Shown here one piece after another: positions 16,257 to 27,094 of a DNA stretch of 64,000 bases (position 1 is its first letter; each line of letters starts with the position of its first letter). The notes below the pieces were generated by a model. That model was not told the DNA's origin, ran no database searches, and worked only from the letters and a program-made list of their open reading frames with translations. A program made the translations under genes and the position numbers. The stretch is from Mesorhizobium sp. LSJC280B00 (lineage in GTDB: Bacteria > Pseudomonadota > Alphaproteobacteria > Rhizobiales > Rhizobiaceae). Location: assembly GCF_000502835.1 (NCBI RefSeq), contig NZ_AYVL01000005.1, positions 235,955 to 299,954 on the forward strand. The letters run 5' to 3'.

Positions 16257-17359
16257 CGGCCTGCTCCTGAAACCAGCGCCCGGGGGATCAGCGCATAAAA
16301 ATCGGCGGCGTTGCGGATAACGCCGGCGATCTCGCCGGCCGCATCGCCCGACCCGGCAAACAGATCGCCGCGGGCCGGCCCGGTGATCGCCGAGCCGGTG
16401 TCCTGCGCGATCATCAGCCGCCGGAACGGTTTTCCGTCGAAAGCGGTCAGCGACGGCGCATCGATATGGAAGGGCGTGCCGAACGTGTGCAGCAGCCGGT
16501 CGACGGCGATCGAGCGGCCGGGTGTCAGCGCCACCTTGGCGGCAGCGATCGGGCCGAGCTCTGGGTCGTCGACGCCCATCTCGCGGAAGAAGATGTAGGA
16601 GCGGTTGCGCCAAAGGATCTCGTCGACGCGTTCCGGATGCGCCTTGAACCAGGCACGGATCGACTGCATCGTCACTTTCTCCAGCGGGATCTCGCCTTCC
16701 TCGCTCAGGATCTGGCCCGGTCCGGTAAAGCGCTGGCCGGATTTGGCGGCATAGGTGATGCGGCGAAGCCTGCCGTCGGTCATCTTGAGCCGCGCCGCGC
16801 CCTGCACGTGAATGAAGAAGGCGTCGACCTTGTCGGCGAGCCAGGCAATTTCCAGCCTTTTTCCGGCAAGCACGCCGCACTCGATCTCGCCGCGGTCGAA
16901 ATATTCGACCGGGCCGTTCGGCGTCGCACGAGCAAAGGCGAGATAAGGATCCAAGCCTGAAGGACGATTGCCGTCGTCGACGTCGACAAGATCGGCCGGG
17001 CGCGACAGCAACGGCACCGAAAACCGTTGCGTGCGTACCGGCGAGGCTTCGACCTCCGGCTCATAAAAGCCGGTGACCAGGCCGGGAGCACCATCTTCGG
17101 CATCGATACGGGCCGGCACGAAATGGCGCTCGAAAAAGCTTCGGGCCTGCAACCGATTCGCCGGCGAAACGGTGCGCGCTTCGGCATAGGCATCGGCAAA
17201 GCCATTGTAATCGACGCCGAGCGCGCCGGAGCGGTAGGGTTTGGTCAGGACATGAAAGGCCGAGCGGCGAAAGGCCTCAAAGGCAGGGAGATGGTCGTCC
17301 TCGCCCCAGCCCGGCAATTCGCCAAAGGATTTTTCGCTGAAGGCTCGAGAAAGCGACAC
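16253..17359 (-). CDS. mltA: Membrane-bound lytic murein transglycosylase A
   Basis: A 368-residue protein with the MltA and 3D domains: FSELPGW-like start (SFGELPGWGEDDH), GLVTGFYEPEVEAS, FIHVQGAARL, NRSYIFFREM and a C-terminal LMIAQDTGSAITGPARGDLF, which contains the catalytic Asp region. The family cleaves peptidoglycan to 1,6-anhydromuropeptides. I see no signal peptide or lipobox from the available GTG start, unlike enterobacterial MltA lipoproteins, so export or annotation of the N-terminus is uncertain. Confidence 0.88.
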   Translation of the reverse strand: MSLSRAFSEKSFGELPGWGEDDHLPAFEAFRRSAFHVLTKPYRSGALGVDYNGFADAYAEARTVSPANRLQARSFFERHFVPARIDAEDGAPGLVTGFYEPEVEASPVRTQRFSVPLLSRPADLVDVDDGNRPSGLDPYLAFARATPNGPVEYFDRGEIECGVLAGKRLEIAWLADKVDAFFIHVQGAARLKMTDGRLRRITYAAKSGQRFTGPGQILSEEGEIPLEKVTMQSIRAWFKAHPERVDEILWRNRSYIFFREMGVDDPELGPIAAAKVALTPGRSIAVDRLLHTFGTPFHIDAPSLTAFDGKPFRRLMIAQDTGSAITGPARGDLFAGSGDAAGEIAGVIRNAADFYALIPRALVSGAGR

Positions 17360-17382
17360 GACAGCCTCCGCCGCCGTCCAGT

Positions 17383-18090
17383 TCAGTCTTCTTCTTCGGT
17401 GGCGACGAGCTTCCAGTTCGGATCGCGCGAGCGCGCGTCACGAGCGAAGGTCCAGACATCCTTGACCTCGGCGACGGTTTCGGGATCGCCGTCGATGACG
17501 GCGCCGGCCTTGTCGCGGGTCGCCGAAATCAGTTCGCTGACGATGCGCAGCGTGATGTGCGCCTCGCTGCCCTTCATCTCGGCCGAAACGATGTCGGCCT
17601 TGTCGATGCCGACGAAGGAGGACTGGATCTTTTCGGCTTTCGCCTCACGGTCGCCGATGGCCGCGACGAAGCCGTCATAGACCTCGCGCGACAAAAGGTT
17701 CTTCAGCGTTTTACGGTCGCCATCGGCGTAGGCCATGACGATCATCTCGTAGGCCATCTTGGCGCCGTCGACGAAGGTCTTCGGGTCGAAGGTCGGATCA
17801 TTGTCCTTGATCGCCCGCAGGCCCCGGTTGAGATCGGTGTCGGGCTTGGCAAAGGCGTCGATCGCCGCATAGGTGTCGGCCGCCGGCTCTCCCGCCAGCC
17901 GCTTGCGCGGCAGCGAAACCACGTTCTCGGGTTTCTGGGCGGCATCCTTGTCGTTTTTGCGCGCTGCCGTATATGGATCGAAGGGTGGGCGCTCGTTGCC
18001 CGTGCGTCGGCCAAGCACGTTGCGCAGCTGGAAGAAGATCACCACCGCCGCAATCAGAAAGAAAATCGTGCCGAAGTCGAAGAAGCCCAT
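17383..18090 (-). CDS. Tim44/TimA-like membrane-anchored protein
   Basis: A 235-residue protein with one N-terminal membrane segment (FFDFGTIFFLIAAVVIFFQL), a basic/polar linker and a C-terminal Tim44-like domain (about 90-235: FDPKTFVDGAKMAYEMIVMA, TLKNLLSREVYDGFVAAI, VWTFARDARSRDPNWKLVAT). It is related to the mitochondrial import motor tether Tim44; the bacterial proteins are inner-membrane anchored and associated with membrane biogenesis. It heads a leftward cluster with mltA, Smr and XRE. Confidence 0.88.
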   Translation of the reverse strand: MGFFDFGTIFFLIAAVVIFFQLRNVLGRRTGNERPPFDPYTAARKNDKDAAQKPENVVSLPRKRLAGEPAADTYAAIDAFAKPDTDLNRGLRAIKDNDPTFDPKTFVDGAKMAYEMIVMAYADGDRKTLKNLLSREVYDGFVAAIGDREAKAEKIQSSFVGIDKADIVSAEMKGSEAHITLRIVSELISATRDKAGAVIDGDPETVAEVKDVWTFARDARSRDPNWKLVATEEED

Positions 18091-18289
18091 ATCTTGCGCC
18101 GATCAATCCCTGCTTTGGCCGGACCAGCGGCCAAGCAAGGGCCGCGATCACATAGCGTTCAGTATCCAAAGCATATAGAACGCATGGCGCAATCATTCAA
18201 ATCAAAGGCAGCCATACCTATCTAACAGCTCTGGTGCCAGCGGCGATTGCTCGCCGGCCGGCAAAACATCGAAAACGATCGGTCAAGAT

Positions 18290-18781
18290 TTGCGTATCTC
18301 GCTGCTTCCCCTGTTCATTCTGGCGCTTCCGCTGCTGGAGATAGCCGGTTTCGTTATTGTCGGCCGCCAGGTCGGCGCGCTGGCGACAGTCGGCTTGGTG
18401 CTGGCCTCGAGTGTCGCCGGCGCCTTGCTCCTTCGACACCAGGGTTTTGGCGTCATGGCCAGGGTCCGTGCCGAAATGGATGCCGGGCGTGATCCGAGCG
18501 GCCAGCTTGCGCATGGCGCCATGATCGTGCTGGCAGCGATCCTTTTGATCATCCCCGGCTTCATCTCGGATATTTTCGGCCTTCTGCTGTTCCTGCCGCC
18601 GGTGCGCGATCTTGCCTGGCGGATGCTGAAAGGCCGCATCGTGCTGGCAACCGATTTCAGCAGTGGTTTGCGGGCAAGGCAACGCGGCAAGACCATCGAT
18701 CTCGACGACGGCGACTATTCGCGGGCCGACGACCATACGCGCGGACCGGGTTCTCCCTGGCGCCGCCTCAAGGACGAGTAG
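18290..18781 (+). CDS. FxsA-family membrane protein
   Basis: A 163-residue protein matching the FxsA family: [40 protein letters not shown] and [20 protein letters not shown], giving about three or four membrane helices, and a cytoplasmic tail rich in Arg and Asp. FxsA was described in E. coli as relieving F-plasmid exclusion of phage T7; its normal role is unclear. The only sensible start is a TTG and the ribosome-binding site is weak. Confidence 0.85.
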   Translation: MRISLLPLFILALPLLEIAGFVIVGRQVGALATVGLVLASSVAGALLLRHQGFGVMARVRAEMDAGRDPSGQLAHGAMIVLAAILLIIPGFISDIFGLLLFLPPVRDLAWRMLKGRIVLATDFSSGLRARQRGKTIDLDDGDYSRADDHTRGPGSPWRRLKDE

Positions 18782-18894
18782 CTGCAAGGCAACCGGCGTC
18801 TTTTGCAAACTTGTCTTGTCGGGCCGGCCATGATAGCGAACGCCCGAATTTCAATCCGGTCAGCAACGCTGCCCAGGCAAAAGGACCACAGCTT

Positions 18895-19395
18895 ATGGCC
18901 AGCAACGACGACGCGCCGACCGGCGCAGCCAACGGTAATGGAAATGCGGCGCAGCCTTCGCTCAACGTGCTTGCGCAATATGTGAAGGACCTGTCCTTCG
19001 AAAGCCCGGGCGCACCGAACTCGCTGCGCGGCCGCGACAAGGCTCCGGGCATCGCCATCAATGTCAACGTCAACGCCAATCCGCTTTCCGACAAGCAGTT
19101 CGACGTCAATTTGACGCTGAACGCCAAAGCGTCGTTCGACCAGGAAGTGCTGTTCAATGTCGAACTGGTCTATGGCGGCGTCTTCTCCATCAGCGGCTTC
19201 CCGCAGGAGCACATGCTGCCGATCCTGTTCATCGAATGCCCGCGGCTGCTGTTCCCGTTCGCCCGGCAGATCATCGCCGAGGCAACACGCAATGGCGGCT
19301 TCCCGCCGCTGATGCTAGACCCGATCGATTTCGCGCAGATGTTCCAGCAGAAGTTGGCCGAGGACCAGGCTGCCGCCAAGGTCAAGGTGAGCTAA
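18895..19395 (+). CDS. secB: Protein-export chaperone SecB
   Basis: A 166-residue SecB. After a polar Asn/Ala-rich N-terminus the core reads [40 protein letters not shown], and the signature [20 protein letters not shown] followed by [19 protein letters not shown]. It binds unfolded precursors and hands them to SecA. The start at MASNDD has AGGA 11 bases upstream. A canonical terminator follows. Confidence 0.95.
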   Translation: MASNDDAPTGAANGNGNAAQPSLNVLAQYVKDLSFESPGAPNSLRGRDKAPGIAINVNVNANPLSDKQFDVNLTLNAKASFDQEVLFNVELVYGGVFSISGFPQEHMLPILFIECPRLLFPFARQIIAEATRNGGFPPLMLDPIDFAQMFQQKLAEDQAAAKVKVS

Positions 19396-19419
19396 AGCGG
19401 TTGTCTCGCTTGAGTGTGG

Positions 19420-19449
19420 AAAACCCGGCCTTGCGCCGGGTTTTTTGTT
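19420..19449 (+). terminator. Rho-independent terminator of secB
   Basis: AAAACCCGGC pairs with GCCGGGTTTT around a five-base loop (CTTGC), and the stem runs directly into a T-run. It begins 25 bases after the secB stop. Confidence 0.92.
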
Positions 19450-19471
19450 TGAGACGCCGGCGGGACAAGTA

Positions 19472-19627
19472 CCCCCCTCTGGCCTGCCGGCCATCTCCCC
19501 CTCAAGTGGGGAGATCGGACTTCACGTCAGCCTTCGCCAATCCTTCATCGCCGCAGGAATGAGCGAGGCGCTGGGTCTGCCAATCTCCCCCCTTGAGGGG
19601 GAGATGTCCGGCAGGACAGAGGGGGGC
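19472..19627. repeat. Palindromic mosaic repeat, family A, copy 2
   Basis: Left arm CCCCCCTCTGGCCTGCCGGCC then ATCTCCCCCTCAAGTGGGGAGAT; right arm AATCTCCCCCCTTGAGGGGG then GTCCGGCAGGAC and AGAGGGGGG. The arms are inverted copies, each with its own internal hairpin. It sits between the convergent secB and dnaQ genes. Confidence 0.9.
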
Positions 19628-19653
19628 GCGAAGGATCACTCCGGTCAAAATCA

Positions 19654-20373
19654 CTATGCCGCGGAACTCGCTTCCGGGACGACCCGCAGCCACAGCGCCT
19701 TTTCGCCCAATGTGCCAACCATGCCTGCGTGTGCTGTGCGCTCGGCGTCGGTCAGGCGCGCGGGCAAGGCGATCGGCCGCACGCCGATCGAAATATCGAT
19801 GTCGTCGACATTCTGCCTGCCGCCCGCCGGAGTCAGGATGCTGTCGAGGATGAGGCTTGCCTGCTTGCCGCCGATGAGCTCGATATAGACCTCGGCCAGC
19901 AATTCCGAATCGAGCAGCGCGCCGTGCTTGGTGCGGCGGCCGTTGTCGATGCCGTAGCGGCGGCAGAGCGCGTCGAGCGAATTGGGGCCCATCGGATGCT
20001 TGCGGCGCGCCAGCGCCAGCGTGTCGACGATCCGTCCCGGATCGATGGCCGGATGACCAAGCCGGCCGAATTCGAGATTGAGGAAGCCGATGTCGAAGCC
20101 GGCATTGTGCGCGACCAGCTTGGCGCCGTCGATGAAGGCCAGAAACTCCTCGGCGATCTCCATGAAAGTCGGCTTGCCCTGAAGATCGGCGGCGCTGATG
20201 CCGTGCACGGCCTGCGCCTCGTGATGGATCTGGCGGCCTTGCGGGTTGATATATTTGTGGAAGGTTCGGCCGGTCGGGAAGCGGTTGACCAACTCGACGC
20301 CGCCAAGCTCGATGACGCGGTCCTCGCGCGCGTCGAGGCCGGTGGTTTCCGTATCGAAGATGATCTCACGCAT
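19654..20373 (-). CDS. dnaQ: DNA polymerase III epsilon subunit (3'-5' proofreading exonuclease)
   Basis: A 239-residue DnaQ with the DEDDh exonuclease motifs: D7 and E9 in REIIFDTETTGLDAREDRVI, Exo II HNAGFDIGFLNLEFGRLGHP, and Exo III KHGALLDSELLAEVYIELIG. It proofreads for the alpha subunit in the replisome. It is directly downstream of coaE, matching the usual alphaproteobacterial order near the origin. Confidence 0.95.
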   Translation of the reverse strand: MREIIFDTETTGLDAREDRVIELGGVELVNRFPTGRTFHKYINPQGRQIHHEAQAVHGISAADLQGKPTFMEIAEEFLAFIDGAKLVAHNAGFDIGFLNLEFGRLGHPAIDPGRIVDTLALARRKHPMGPNSLDALCRRYGIDNGRRTKHGALLDSELLAEVYIELIGGKQASLILDSILTPAGGRQNVDDIDISIGVRPIALPARLTDAERTAHAGMVGTLGEKALWLRVVPEASSAA

Positions 20374-20459
20374 CGAATCAGTCCACTGGTTCCGGCATCA
20401 TTCTAGCCGAATCACACCAGGAACAAAATGGCAACAAGTAATGTGAGTCTGCAAGCCTC

Positions 20460-21062
20460 TTAACCAGGCCTGGCTGCCTTATCCACGACTAGTTCGGCGA
20501 TGATGGCCTTGACGGCCGCGCGAGCGGCGTCAAAACCCTGACCGGTGTCGATGACGAAGTCGGCGCGCCGGCGCTTTTCGGCGTCGGGAACCTGCCTGGC
20601 CAGGATCGACGCCAGTTTCTCCTCATTCATGCCCGGCCGCGCCAGCACGCGGGCGCGCTGGACTTCAGGCGGCGCGGTGACGACCACGACCTTGTCGACG
20701 CGATCGCGGCCGCCGGTCTCGAACAGCAGCGGTATATCGAGCACGGCAAGCGGCGCGCCGGCGGCACGATGTTCAGCCAGGAACGCATCGGCATCGGCAC
20801 GGACCAGCGGGTGGATGATCGCTTCCAGCCGTTTCAGCGCGGGGGCGTCGCCGAGCACCCGCTCCGCCAGTGCCGCGCGGTCGACCGCACCGGATCTGGT
20901 GGTGCCGGGAAAGGCCGCCTCGACCAAGGGCGCGGCCTTGCCGGCATAAAGGCGATGCACAGCCTCGTCGGAATCATGGACCGGCACGCCGGCTTCGGCA
21001 AACATCTTGGCCGTGGTCGATTTGCCCATGCCGATCGATCCGGTGAGGCCGAGCACGATCAT
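20460..21062 (-). CDS. coaE: Dephospho-CoA kinase
   Basis: A 200-residue P-loop kinase. The Walker [21 protein letters not shown] is at the N-terminus, followed by [37 protein letters not shown] and the lid region [20 protein letters not shown]. It performs the last step of CoA synthesis. The start overlaps the aroE stop (ATGA), coupling it to aroE. Confidence 0.95.
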   Translation of the reverse strand: MIVLGLTGSIGMGKSTTAKMFAEAGVPVHDSDEAVHRLYAGKAAPLVEAAFPGTTRSGAVDRAALAERVLGDAPALKRLEAIIHPLVRADADAFLAEHRAAGAPLAVLDIPLLFETGGRDRVDKVVVVTAPPEVQRARVLARPGMNEEKLASILARQVPDAEKRRRADFVIDTGQGFDAARAAVKAIIAELVVDKAARPG

Positions 21063-21901
21063 TTTATCGCGCCGATATCGGCGATGATCATTTGCCGCAG
21101 TTCGGCGGTGACTTCTGGCCTGATGCCGAACCAGCGCTCGAAGCCGGGCACCGCCTGGTGCAGCAGCATGCCGAGCCCATCGACGGTTCTCAGGCCGCGC
21201 GCTTTGGCCGCGGCAAGCAGCGGCGTCTCCAGCGGCACGTAGACGATGTCGGTGACGATGGCGCCGTCCGGCAGTCTGCGGGGATCGGCGGACAGGCCTT
21301 CATTGCCATGCATGCCGAGCGCTGACGTGTTGACCAGCAGGCCGGCATCTTCGAGCAATTCGCCGGTCGCCGCCATGCCATGGGCGGAGACGCCGGCACC
21401 GAAGCGGTCGCGCAGCTCCTGCGCCCTCGCAAGCGTCCGATTGACGATGCGGATGTCGCTGATGCCGCGCTGCTTCAGCGCATGAATAACCGCGCGAGCG
21501 GCGCCACCGGCGCCGAGCACCACGGCGCGGCCGTTGGCCGCCCAGCCCGGTGCATATTCGTCCAGATTGGCGGCAAAGCCATGGGCGTCGGTGTTGCCGC
21601 CGCACAATTCGCCATCCTCGAACCACAGCGTGTTGACCGCACCGATCTGTTCGGCGTCGGCGTCACGCCGCTTGGCCAAAGCGAAGGCGGCTTCCTTGTG
21701 CGGGATGGTGACGTTGCCGCCGCGATAGCCTTGTGCCTGCAGCGTCTGCAGGAATTCGGCAAACGCCTCTGGTGCAACGTCGATGGCCTCGTAGACGCCG
21801 CCGATGCCGTATTTCGCCAGCCAGTAGCCGTGGATCTTCGGAGACCTGGAATGCGCGATCGGGTGGCCCGTGACAAACGCCTTTTTCGTGGCCTCAGCCA
21901 T
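21059..21901 (-). CDS. aroE: Shikimate dehydrogenase (NADP+)
   Basis: A 280-residue AroE: N-terminal [20 protein letters not shown] (shikimate-binding Ser pair), [14 protein letters not shown] with the catalytic Lys, NADP-binding [18 protein letters not shown] and the NRT phosphate clamp, then [20 protein letters not shown] and [17 protein letters not shown]. It reduces 3-dehydroshikimate in aromatic amino-acid synthesis. The start at MAEATKK lies inside the end of maf (8-base overlap). Confidence 0.95.
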   Translation of the reverse strand: MAEATKKAFVTGHPIAHSRSPKIHGYWLAKYGIGGVYEAIDVAPEAFAEFLQTLQAQGYRGGNVTIPHKEAAFALAKRRDADAEQIGAVNTLWFEDGELCGGNTDAHGFAANLDEYAPGWAANGRAVVLGAGGAARAVIHALKQRGISDIRIVNRTLARAQELRDRFGAGVSAHGMAATGELLEDAGLLVNTSALGMHGNEGLSADPRRLPDGAIVTDIVYVPLETPLLAAAKARGLRTVDGLGMLLHQAVPGFERWFGIRPEVTAELRQMIIADIGAIK

Positions 21902-22493
21902 CGATCGCCCCGAACTCACGCAGCTTGGCCAGCACCGGCAAAAGTGGCAGGCCGACAATAGTAAAATAGTCGCCTTCGATTTTTTCGAACAGCTGGATGC
22001 CTTCGCCTTCGATCTGGTAAGCGCCGACGCTGGACAACGCCTTGGCGCCGACGCGCGCAAGATGGCGGCCGATGAAGGCCGGATCGAGCTTGCGCATGGT
22101 CAGGCTGGCGATGCCGACATGCCGCCACAGAACCTGGCCGTCACGGCCGAGCACGACGGCGCTGTTGAGATGATGCGTCTTGTCCGACAGCGCCAGCAGA
22201 TGACGGCGCGCTCCTTCCATGTCGGCCGGCTTATGGAACAGCTCGTCGCCGAGCGACAGCGTCTGGTCGCAGCCGAGCACTAGGGCGCCGGGCTTGCGCT
22301 CGCTGACGTCGGTGGCCTTGGCTTCGGCGAGCACCAGGGCGACGTCCTCCGGCGACACGCCACTATTCTGCAGCGGCGCCTCGAGCGCGCGCTCATCGAC
22401 AGAAGCCGGAACCGCTTCGACAGTGACGCCGGCATTGACGAGCAGCGCCTTGCGGAACGGGCTGCCCGAGGCAAGGATGATTTTTTCAGCCAT
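21894..22493 (-). CDS. maf: Maf-like nucleotide pyrophosphatase
   Basis: A 199-residue Maf/YhdE-family protein: [51 protein letters not shown] and [20 protein letters not shown]. The family hydrolyses non-canonical or particular nucleoside triphosphates (dTTP/UTP or modified m5UTP/pseudo-UTP) and is linked to division arrest. The start is an ATG within a run of A after AGGCG. Family B repeat copy 1 lies between it and ppsR. Confidence 0.93.
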   Translation of the reverse strand: MAEKIILASGSPFRKALLVNAGVTVEAVPASVDERALEAPLQNSGVSPEDVALVLAEAKATDVSERKPGALVLGCDQTLSLGDELFHKPADMEGARRHLLALSDKTHHLNSAVVLGRDGQVLWRHVGIASLTMRKLDPAFIGRHLARVGAKALSSVGAYQIEGEGIQLFEKIEGDYFTIVGLPLLPVLAKLREFGAIDG

Positions 22494-22510
22494 TTTTTTC
22501 GCCTGATCTT

Positions 22511-22660
22511 TCCTTCTCCCCTTGTGGGAGAAGGTGGATTGGCGCGCAGCGCCAAGATGGTTGAGGGGTGCTGGACGGAGTGCAGGTGATGCCAAGCTGG
22601 AACACCCCTCATCCGACCAAGCTTCGCTCGGCCACCTTCTCCCACAAGGGGAGAAGGTAA
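22511..22660. repeat. Palindromic repeat, family B, copy 1
   Basis: CCTTCTCCCCTTGTGGGAGA at the left and CCACCTTCTCCCACAAGGGG at the right are inverted copies enclosing a conserved core (GGCGCGCAGCGCCAAG, GGTTGAGGGGTG, CCAAGCTGGAACACCCCTCA). Near-identical copies occur at 26932-27081, 36313-36470 and 52823-52965. Confidence 0.92.
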
Positions 22661-22689
22661 GGACCACCCACAGCACAAGCGCCCAAACC

Positions 22690-23517
22690 CTAGCGCGTCT
22701 TGCCGCGCAGGGCAACGATGGCCGCCGCCGTCTCCTCGATCGAACGGCGGCTGACGTCGATCATCGGCCAGCCGTGCCGCGTGCATATCTGGCGGGCATA
22801 GGTGAGCTCTTCGGCGATCGCGGCACGGTCGACATAGTCGGTCGGCTCATAGGCGCTGGTGCCGAGAATGCGGTTCTGCCGGACTTGCGATATGCGTTCG
22901 GCGGTGGCGACCAGGCCGACGATCAGCGGCCTCCTGGCATTGACCAGGATTTCGGGCACCGGCACGCCGAGCACGATCGGGATGTTGGCGGTCTTGATGC
23001 CGCGATTGGCGAGATAGATGCTGGTCGGCGTCTTCGAGGTGCGGGAGATGCCGACGAGCACGATGTCGGCATCGTCCATATTGGCCGGCAGCTGACCATC
23101 GTCATGCTCCATGGTGAAGTTGAGCGCGTCGATGCGGCGGAAATATTCGGCGTTCAGCACATGCTGGGCGCCGACGCGTCGGCCGGCAGGCGTGCCGAGA
23201 TAGGACTGGAACACCGTCAGCACCGGCTCCAGCACCGAGACGCAAGGCAGGCCCATGGCCGCACAGCGTTCGTCGATGCCGCGGGCAAGCTTCTGGTCGA
23301 CCACCGTGTAGAGGATGATGCCCGGCTCCTCCTCGATGTCCTCGAACACCTTCGTCACCTGCTTTTCGGTGCGGATGAGCGGGTAGATATGTTCGATGGC
23401 GCGCGCATCCTTGTATTGCGCGGAAGCCGCGCGGCCGGCGGCCAGCAGCGTTTCGCCGGTGGCGTCGGAAATCAGGTGAAGATGAAAGAAGCTCTGCGGT
23501 TTGTTCACAGGATACAT
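22690..23517 (-). CDS. ppsR: PpsR-type bifunctional kinase/pyrophosphorylase (DUF299)
   Basis: A 275-residue protein of the DUF299 family: [20 protein letters not shown] at the start, the P-loop-like [20 protein letters not shown], and the C-terminal [20 protein letters not shown]. Family members reversibly phosphorylate phosphoenolpyruvate synthase or pyruvate phosphate dikinase. ATG and a GTG three codons later are both usable starts. The gene begins at the edge of the origin-like region and a DnaA-box-like 9-mer lies in its first codons. Confidence 0.9.
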   Translation of the reverse strand: MYPVNKPQSFFHLHLISDATGETLLAAGRAASAQYKDARAIEHIYPLIRTEKQVTKVFEDIEEEPGIILYTVVDQKLARGIDERCAAMGLPCVSVLEPVLTVFQSYLGTPAGRRVGAQHVLNAEYFRRIDALNFTMEHDDGQLPANMDDADIVLVGISRTSKTPTSIYLANRGIKTANIPIVLGVPVPEILVNARRPLIVGLVATAERISQVRQNRILGTSAYEPTDYVDRAAIAEELTYARQICTRHGWPMIDVSRRSIEETAAAIVALRGKTR

Positions 23518-23534
23518 TCCAGGCTGTGGGCCGA

Positions 23535-23909
23535 TGTGGATAAGCCGGGCGGAAAACTCGGCCACCGCAAAGCGACTGTATCAGATGCCGGTTTGTCCAC
23601 AATTCGATGTGCTGTCGGCTTCTCCGGGCGGTTGGGGACAAGTCCGGGGACGGAGCTTTTTGCCTTCGCTTCATCCACAGGGGCAATTTCCCTGGCCTGG
23701 CGGCAACGCATTGACTTCAGTCGTAAATTCGCGGTTTTCCACAAAGTCCTGCAATCCCGTTGGAGAAGCGCGCGACAATATGCTGGCTGGTCTTTTCGAG
23801 GGCAAAGCGGGACAGGAGACAACCACCACAACCAACAGACTCTTAGAATCATAAGATTCCTAAAAATAGAATATTTAATTATAGGGAAGCCTGGAAAGGC
23901 GAGCGCTCA
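23535..23909. other. Candidate chromosomal replication origin (oriC)
   Basis: A 375-base gene-free stretch between ppsR (leftward) and hemE (rightward). It contains a perfect DnaA box on the minus strand (TGTGGATAA, 23535-23543) and near-consensus boxes TTGTCCACA (23593-23601), TCATCCACA (23671-23679) and TTTTCCACA (23735-23743). A markedly AT-rich tract at about 23841-23883 beside hemE could serve as the unwinding element. In Caulobacter and Sinorhizobium the chromosomal origin lies next to hemE. Gene polarity also flips here. Confidence 0.75.
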
Positions 23910-24938
23910 ATGCCTCAAGACCGGATCGTGCTGGACGTGTTGAGAGGCAAAGCGGCGTTTCCGCCGCCGCTCTGGATGATGCGCCAGGCCGGCCGCTATC
24001 TGCCGGAATACCGGGAGACGAGGAGACGGGCCGGATCCTTCCTCGATCTTTGCTACGACCCGGATCTCGCCGTCGAAGTGACGCTGCAGCCGATCGAACG
24101 CTTCGGCTTCGATGCATCGATCCTGTTTTCCGATATTCTTGTCGTGCCGCATGCGCTTGGCCGCGACGTGCGCTTCGAGGAAGGACGCGGCCCGCTGCTG
24201 ACGCCGATCACGGCTGCGGAAATTGCGGCTCTCGACGGCGAAACGTTTCACGTGAATCTCGAGCCGGTCTACGAGACGGTGCGGCGGTTGCGCGCCAGAC
24301 TGCCTGATGAAACGACGCTGATCGGCTTCTGCGGTGCGCCCTGGACGGTGGCGACCTACATGATTGCCGGCCACGGTACGCCCGACCAGGCGCCGGCCAG
24401 GCTGTTCGCCTATCGCGAGCCGGCGGCCTTTCTTAGGCTGCTGAAGGTGCTCGCCGATCATTCGGCTGCCTATCTGATCCGCCAGATCGAGGCCGGCGCC
24501 GACGTGGTGCAGATCTTCGATTCGTGGTCAGGCGTACTCGACGAAGCGTCTTTCGAGTTGTTCTGCGTCGAGCCGGTGGCCTCGATCGTCCGGCAAGTGA
24601 AGGCTGCCCATCCCAATGTTCCGATCATCGGCTTTCCCAAGGGCGCGGGAGATCACTATCGAAGCTATCGCCAGAAGACCGGCGTGACCGGGCTGGGCCT
24701 CGACTGGACCGTGCCATTGTCGACGGCGAAGGAATTGCAGCGTGACGGCGCCGTGCAGGGCAATCTCGATCCGCTGAGGCTTGTAGCCGGCGGCAAGGCG
24801 CTTGACGACGGCGTGGGGGCGATCCTGAAGGCGCTGGGCGACGGGCCGCTGATCTTCAATCTCGGCCATGGCATCACGCCGGAGACGCCGCTCGCTCATG
24901 TCGAGCGGATGGTCAAGCTGGTGCGGAGCGCATCGTGA
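23910..24938 (+). CDS. hemE: Uroporphyrinogen decarboxylase
   Basis: A 342-residue HemE with both family signatures: [20 protein letters not shown] at the N-terminus and [20 protein letters not shown] in the middle, plus [20 protein letters not shown] and the C-terminal [20 protein letters not shown]. It decarboxylates uroporphyrinogen III to coproporphyrinogen III. It is the first gene right of the origin candidate and contains a parS-like sequence. Its stop overlaps the hemJ start. Confidence 0.96.
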   Translation: MPQDRIVLDVLRGKAAFPPPLWMMRQAGRYLPEYRETRRRAGSFLDLCYDPDLAVEVTLQPIERFGFDASILFSDILVVPHALGRDVRFEEGRGPLLTPITAAEIAALDGETFHVNLEPVYETVRRLRARLPDETTLIGFCGAPWTVATYMIAGHGTPDQAPARLFAYREPAAFLRLLKVLADHSAAYLIRQIEAGADVVQIFDSWSGVLDEASFELFCVEPVASIVRQVKAAHPNVPIIGFPKGAGDHYRSYRQKTGVTGLGLDWTVPLSTAKELQRDGAVQGNLDPLRLVAGGKALDDGVGAILKALGDGPLIFNLGHGITPETPLAHVERMVKLVRSAS

Positions 24939-25486
24939 CGATGATGGGCGCGGACAATGCGAACGGCACCAACACCGGTAAGGGCGCGATGCGCCGCGCG
25001 GCAATCGCGATCGCCATTTTCCTGGTGCTGGCCGGCCTGCTGTTGCTGTTCGGGCCCGATGATTTCTATCCCTGGGCAAAGGCGATCCATGTGATTGCCG
25101 TCATCTCCTGGATGGCTGGCATGCTCTATTTGCCGCGCTTGCTGGTCTATCATGCCGATGCCGAAAAAGGCTCCGTCCAGTCGGAGACTTTCAAGGTGAT
25201 GGAGCGCCGCCTGCTGCGCGGCATCATCAATCCGGCAATGGTGATCACCTGGGCATTCGGCCTGTGGCTTGCCTGGAAAGGCTTTGGTTTTCAAGGCGGC
25301 TGGCTGCATGCCAAGATCGCCGCGGTGGTTGGCCTGTCGGCCGTGCATGGCTATCTCGCCGGCGCCGTCCGGAAATTTGCCGAAGACCGCAATGAAAAAT
25401 CGGCAAGGCACTGGCGGATCGTCAATGAGATCCCTACATTGCTGATGATCGTCATCGTCGTCCTGGTTATCGTGAAACCGTTCTGA
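24935..25486 (+). CDS. hemJ: Protoporphyrinogen oxidase HemJ
   Basis: A 183-residue membrane protein with about four or five helices. The HemJ-type motif [20 protein letters not shown] holds the conserved His, followed by [32 protein letters not shown] and [20 protein letters not shown]. HemJ oxidises protoporphyrinogen IX in bacteria that lack HemG and HemY. The start is a GTG overlapping the hemE stop (GTGA); an ATG two codons later is also possible. Coupling to hemE supports the haem role. Confidence 0.9.
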   Translation: MTMMGADNANGTNTGKGAMRRAAIAIAIFLVLAGLLLLFGPDDFYPWAKAIHVIAVISWMAGMLYLPRLLVYHADAEKGSVQSETFKVMERRLLRGIINPAMVITWAFGLWLAWKGFGFQGGWLHAKIAAVVGLSAVHGYLAGAVRKFAEDRNEKSARHWRIVNEIPTLLMIVIVVLVIVKPF

Positions 25487-25541
25487 CGTCTTCGGTTGCC
25501 CGCAAAAGGCGGCTTGCTCTTTCAACCGACCGACGATAAAA

Positions 25542-25561
25542 GACGGGTCTTCCTTCCCGTC
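25542..25561 (+). promoter_or_regulatory. Short hairpin in the rho leader
   Basis: GACGGG pairs with CCCGTC over an 8-base loop within the 163-base hemJ-rho gap. There is no T-run. Leader-based autoregulation of rho is known in other bacteria, but nothing here proves it. Confidence 0.3.
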
Positions 25562-25649
25562 ATGCGCCGCCCATTTATCGCTTCGGCCGCGCCCGGCATT
25601 TGTCGCATCCCGCCGATATTTTTCCCAAAGCTTACTCAGAGTCCGTCTA

Positions 25650-26918
<1,269 letters not shown>

Positions 26919-26931
26919 GGGTTGCGGGCCT

Positions 26932-27081
26932 TCCCTTCTCCCTTGTGGGAGAAGGTGGATTGGCGCGCAGCGCCAAGCCGGTTGAGGGGTGCCGGACGGA
27001 ACTCCGTCGGCGCCAAGCTGGAACACCCCTCATCCGACCGAGCTTCGCTCGGCCACCTTCTCCCACAAGGGGAGAAGGTGG
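26932..27081. repeat. Palindromic repeat, family B, copy 2
   Basis: Same arrangement as copy 1, with GGATTGGCGCGCAGCGCCAA and AACACCCCTCATCCGACCGA in the core. It separates the convergent rho and thioredoxin-domain genes and ends 14 bases from the latter's stop codon. Confidence 0.92.
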
Positions 27082-27094
27082 AGCCGCGTTGGAC

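Noticed and set aside
22522-23943. Open frame of about 473 codons spanning family B repeat 1, ppsR (antisense) and the origin-like region
   Set aside because: It begins with translated repeat sequence and runs antisense to ppsR; no protein features.
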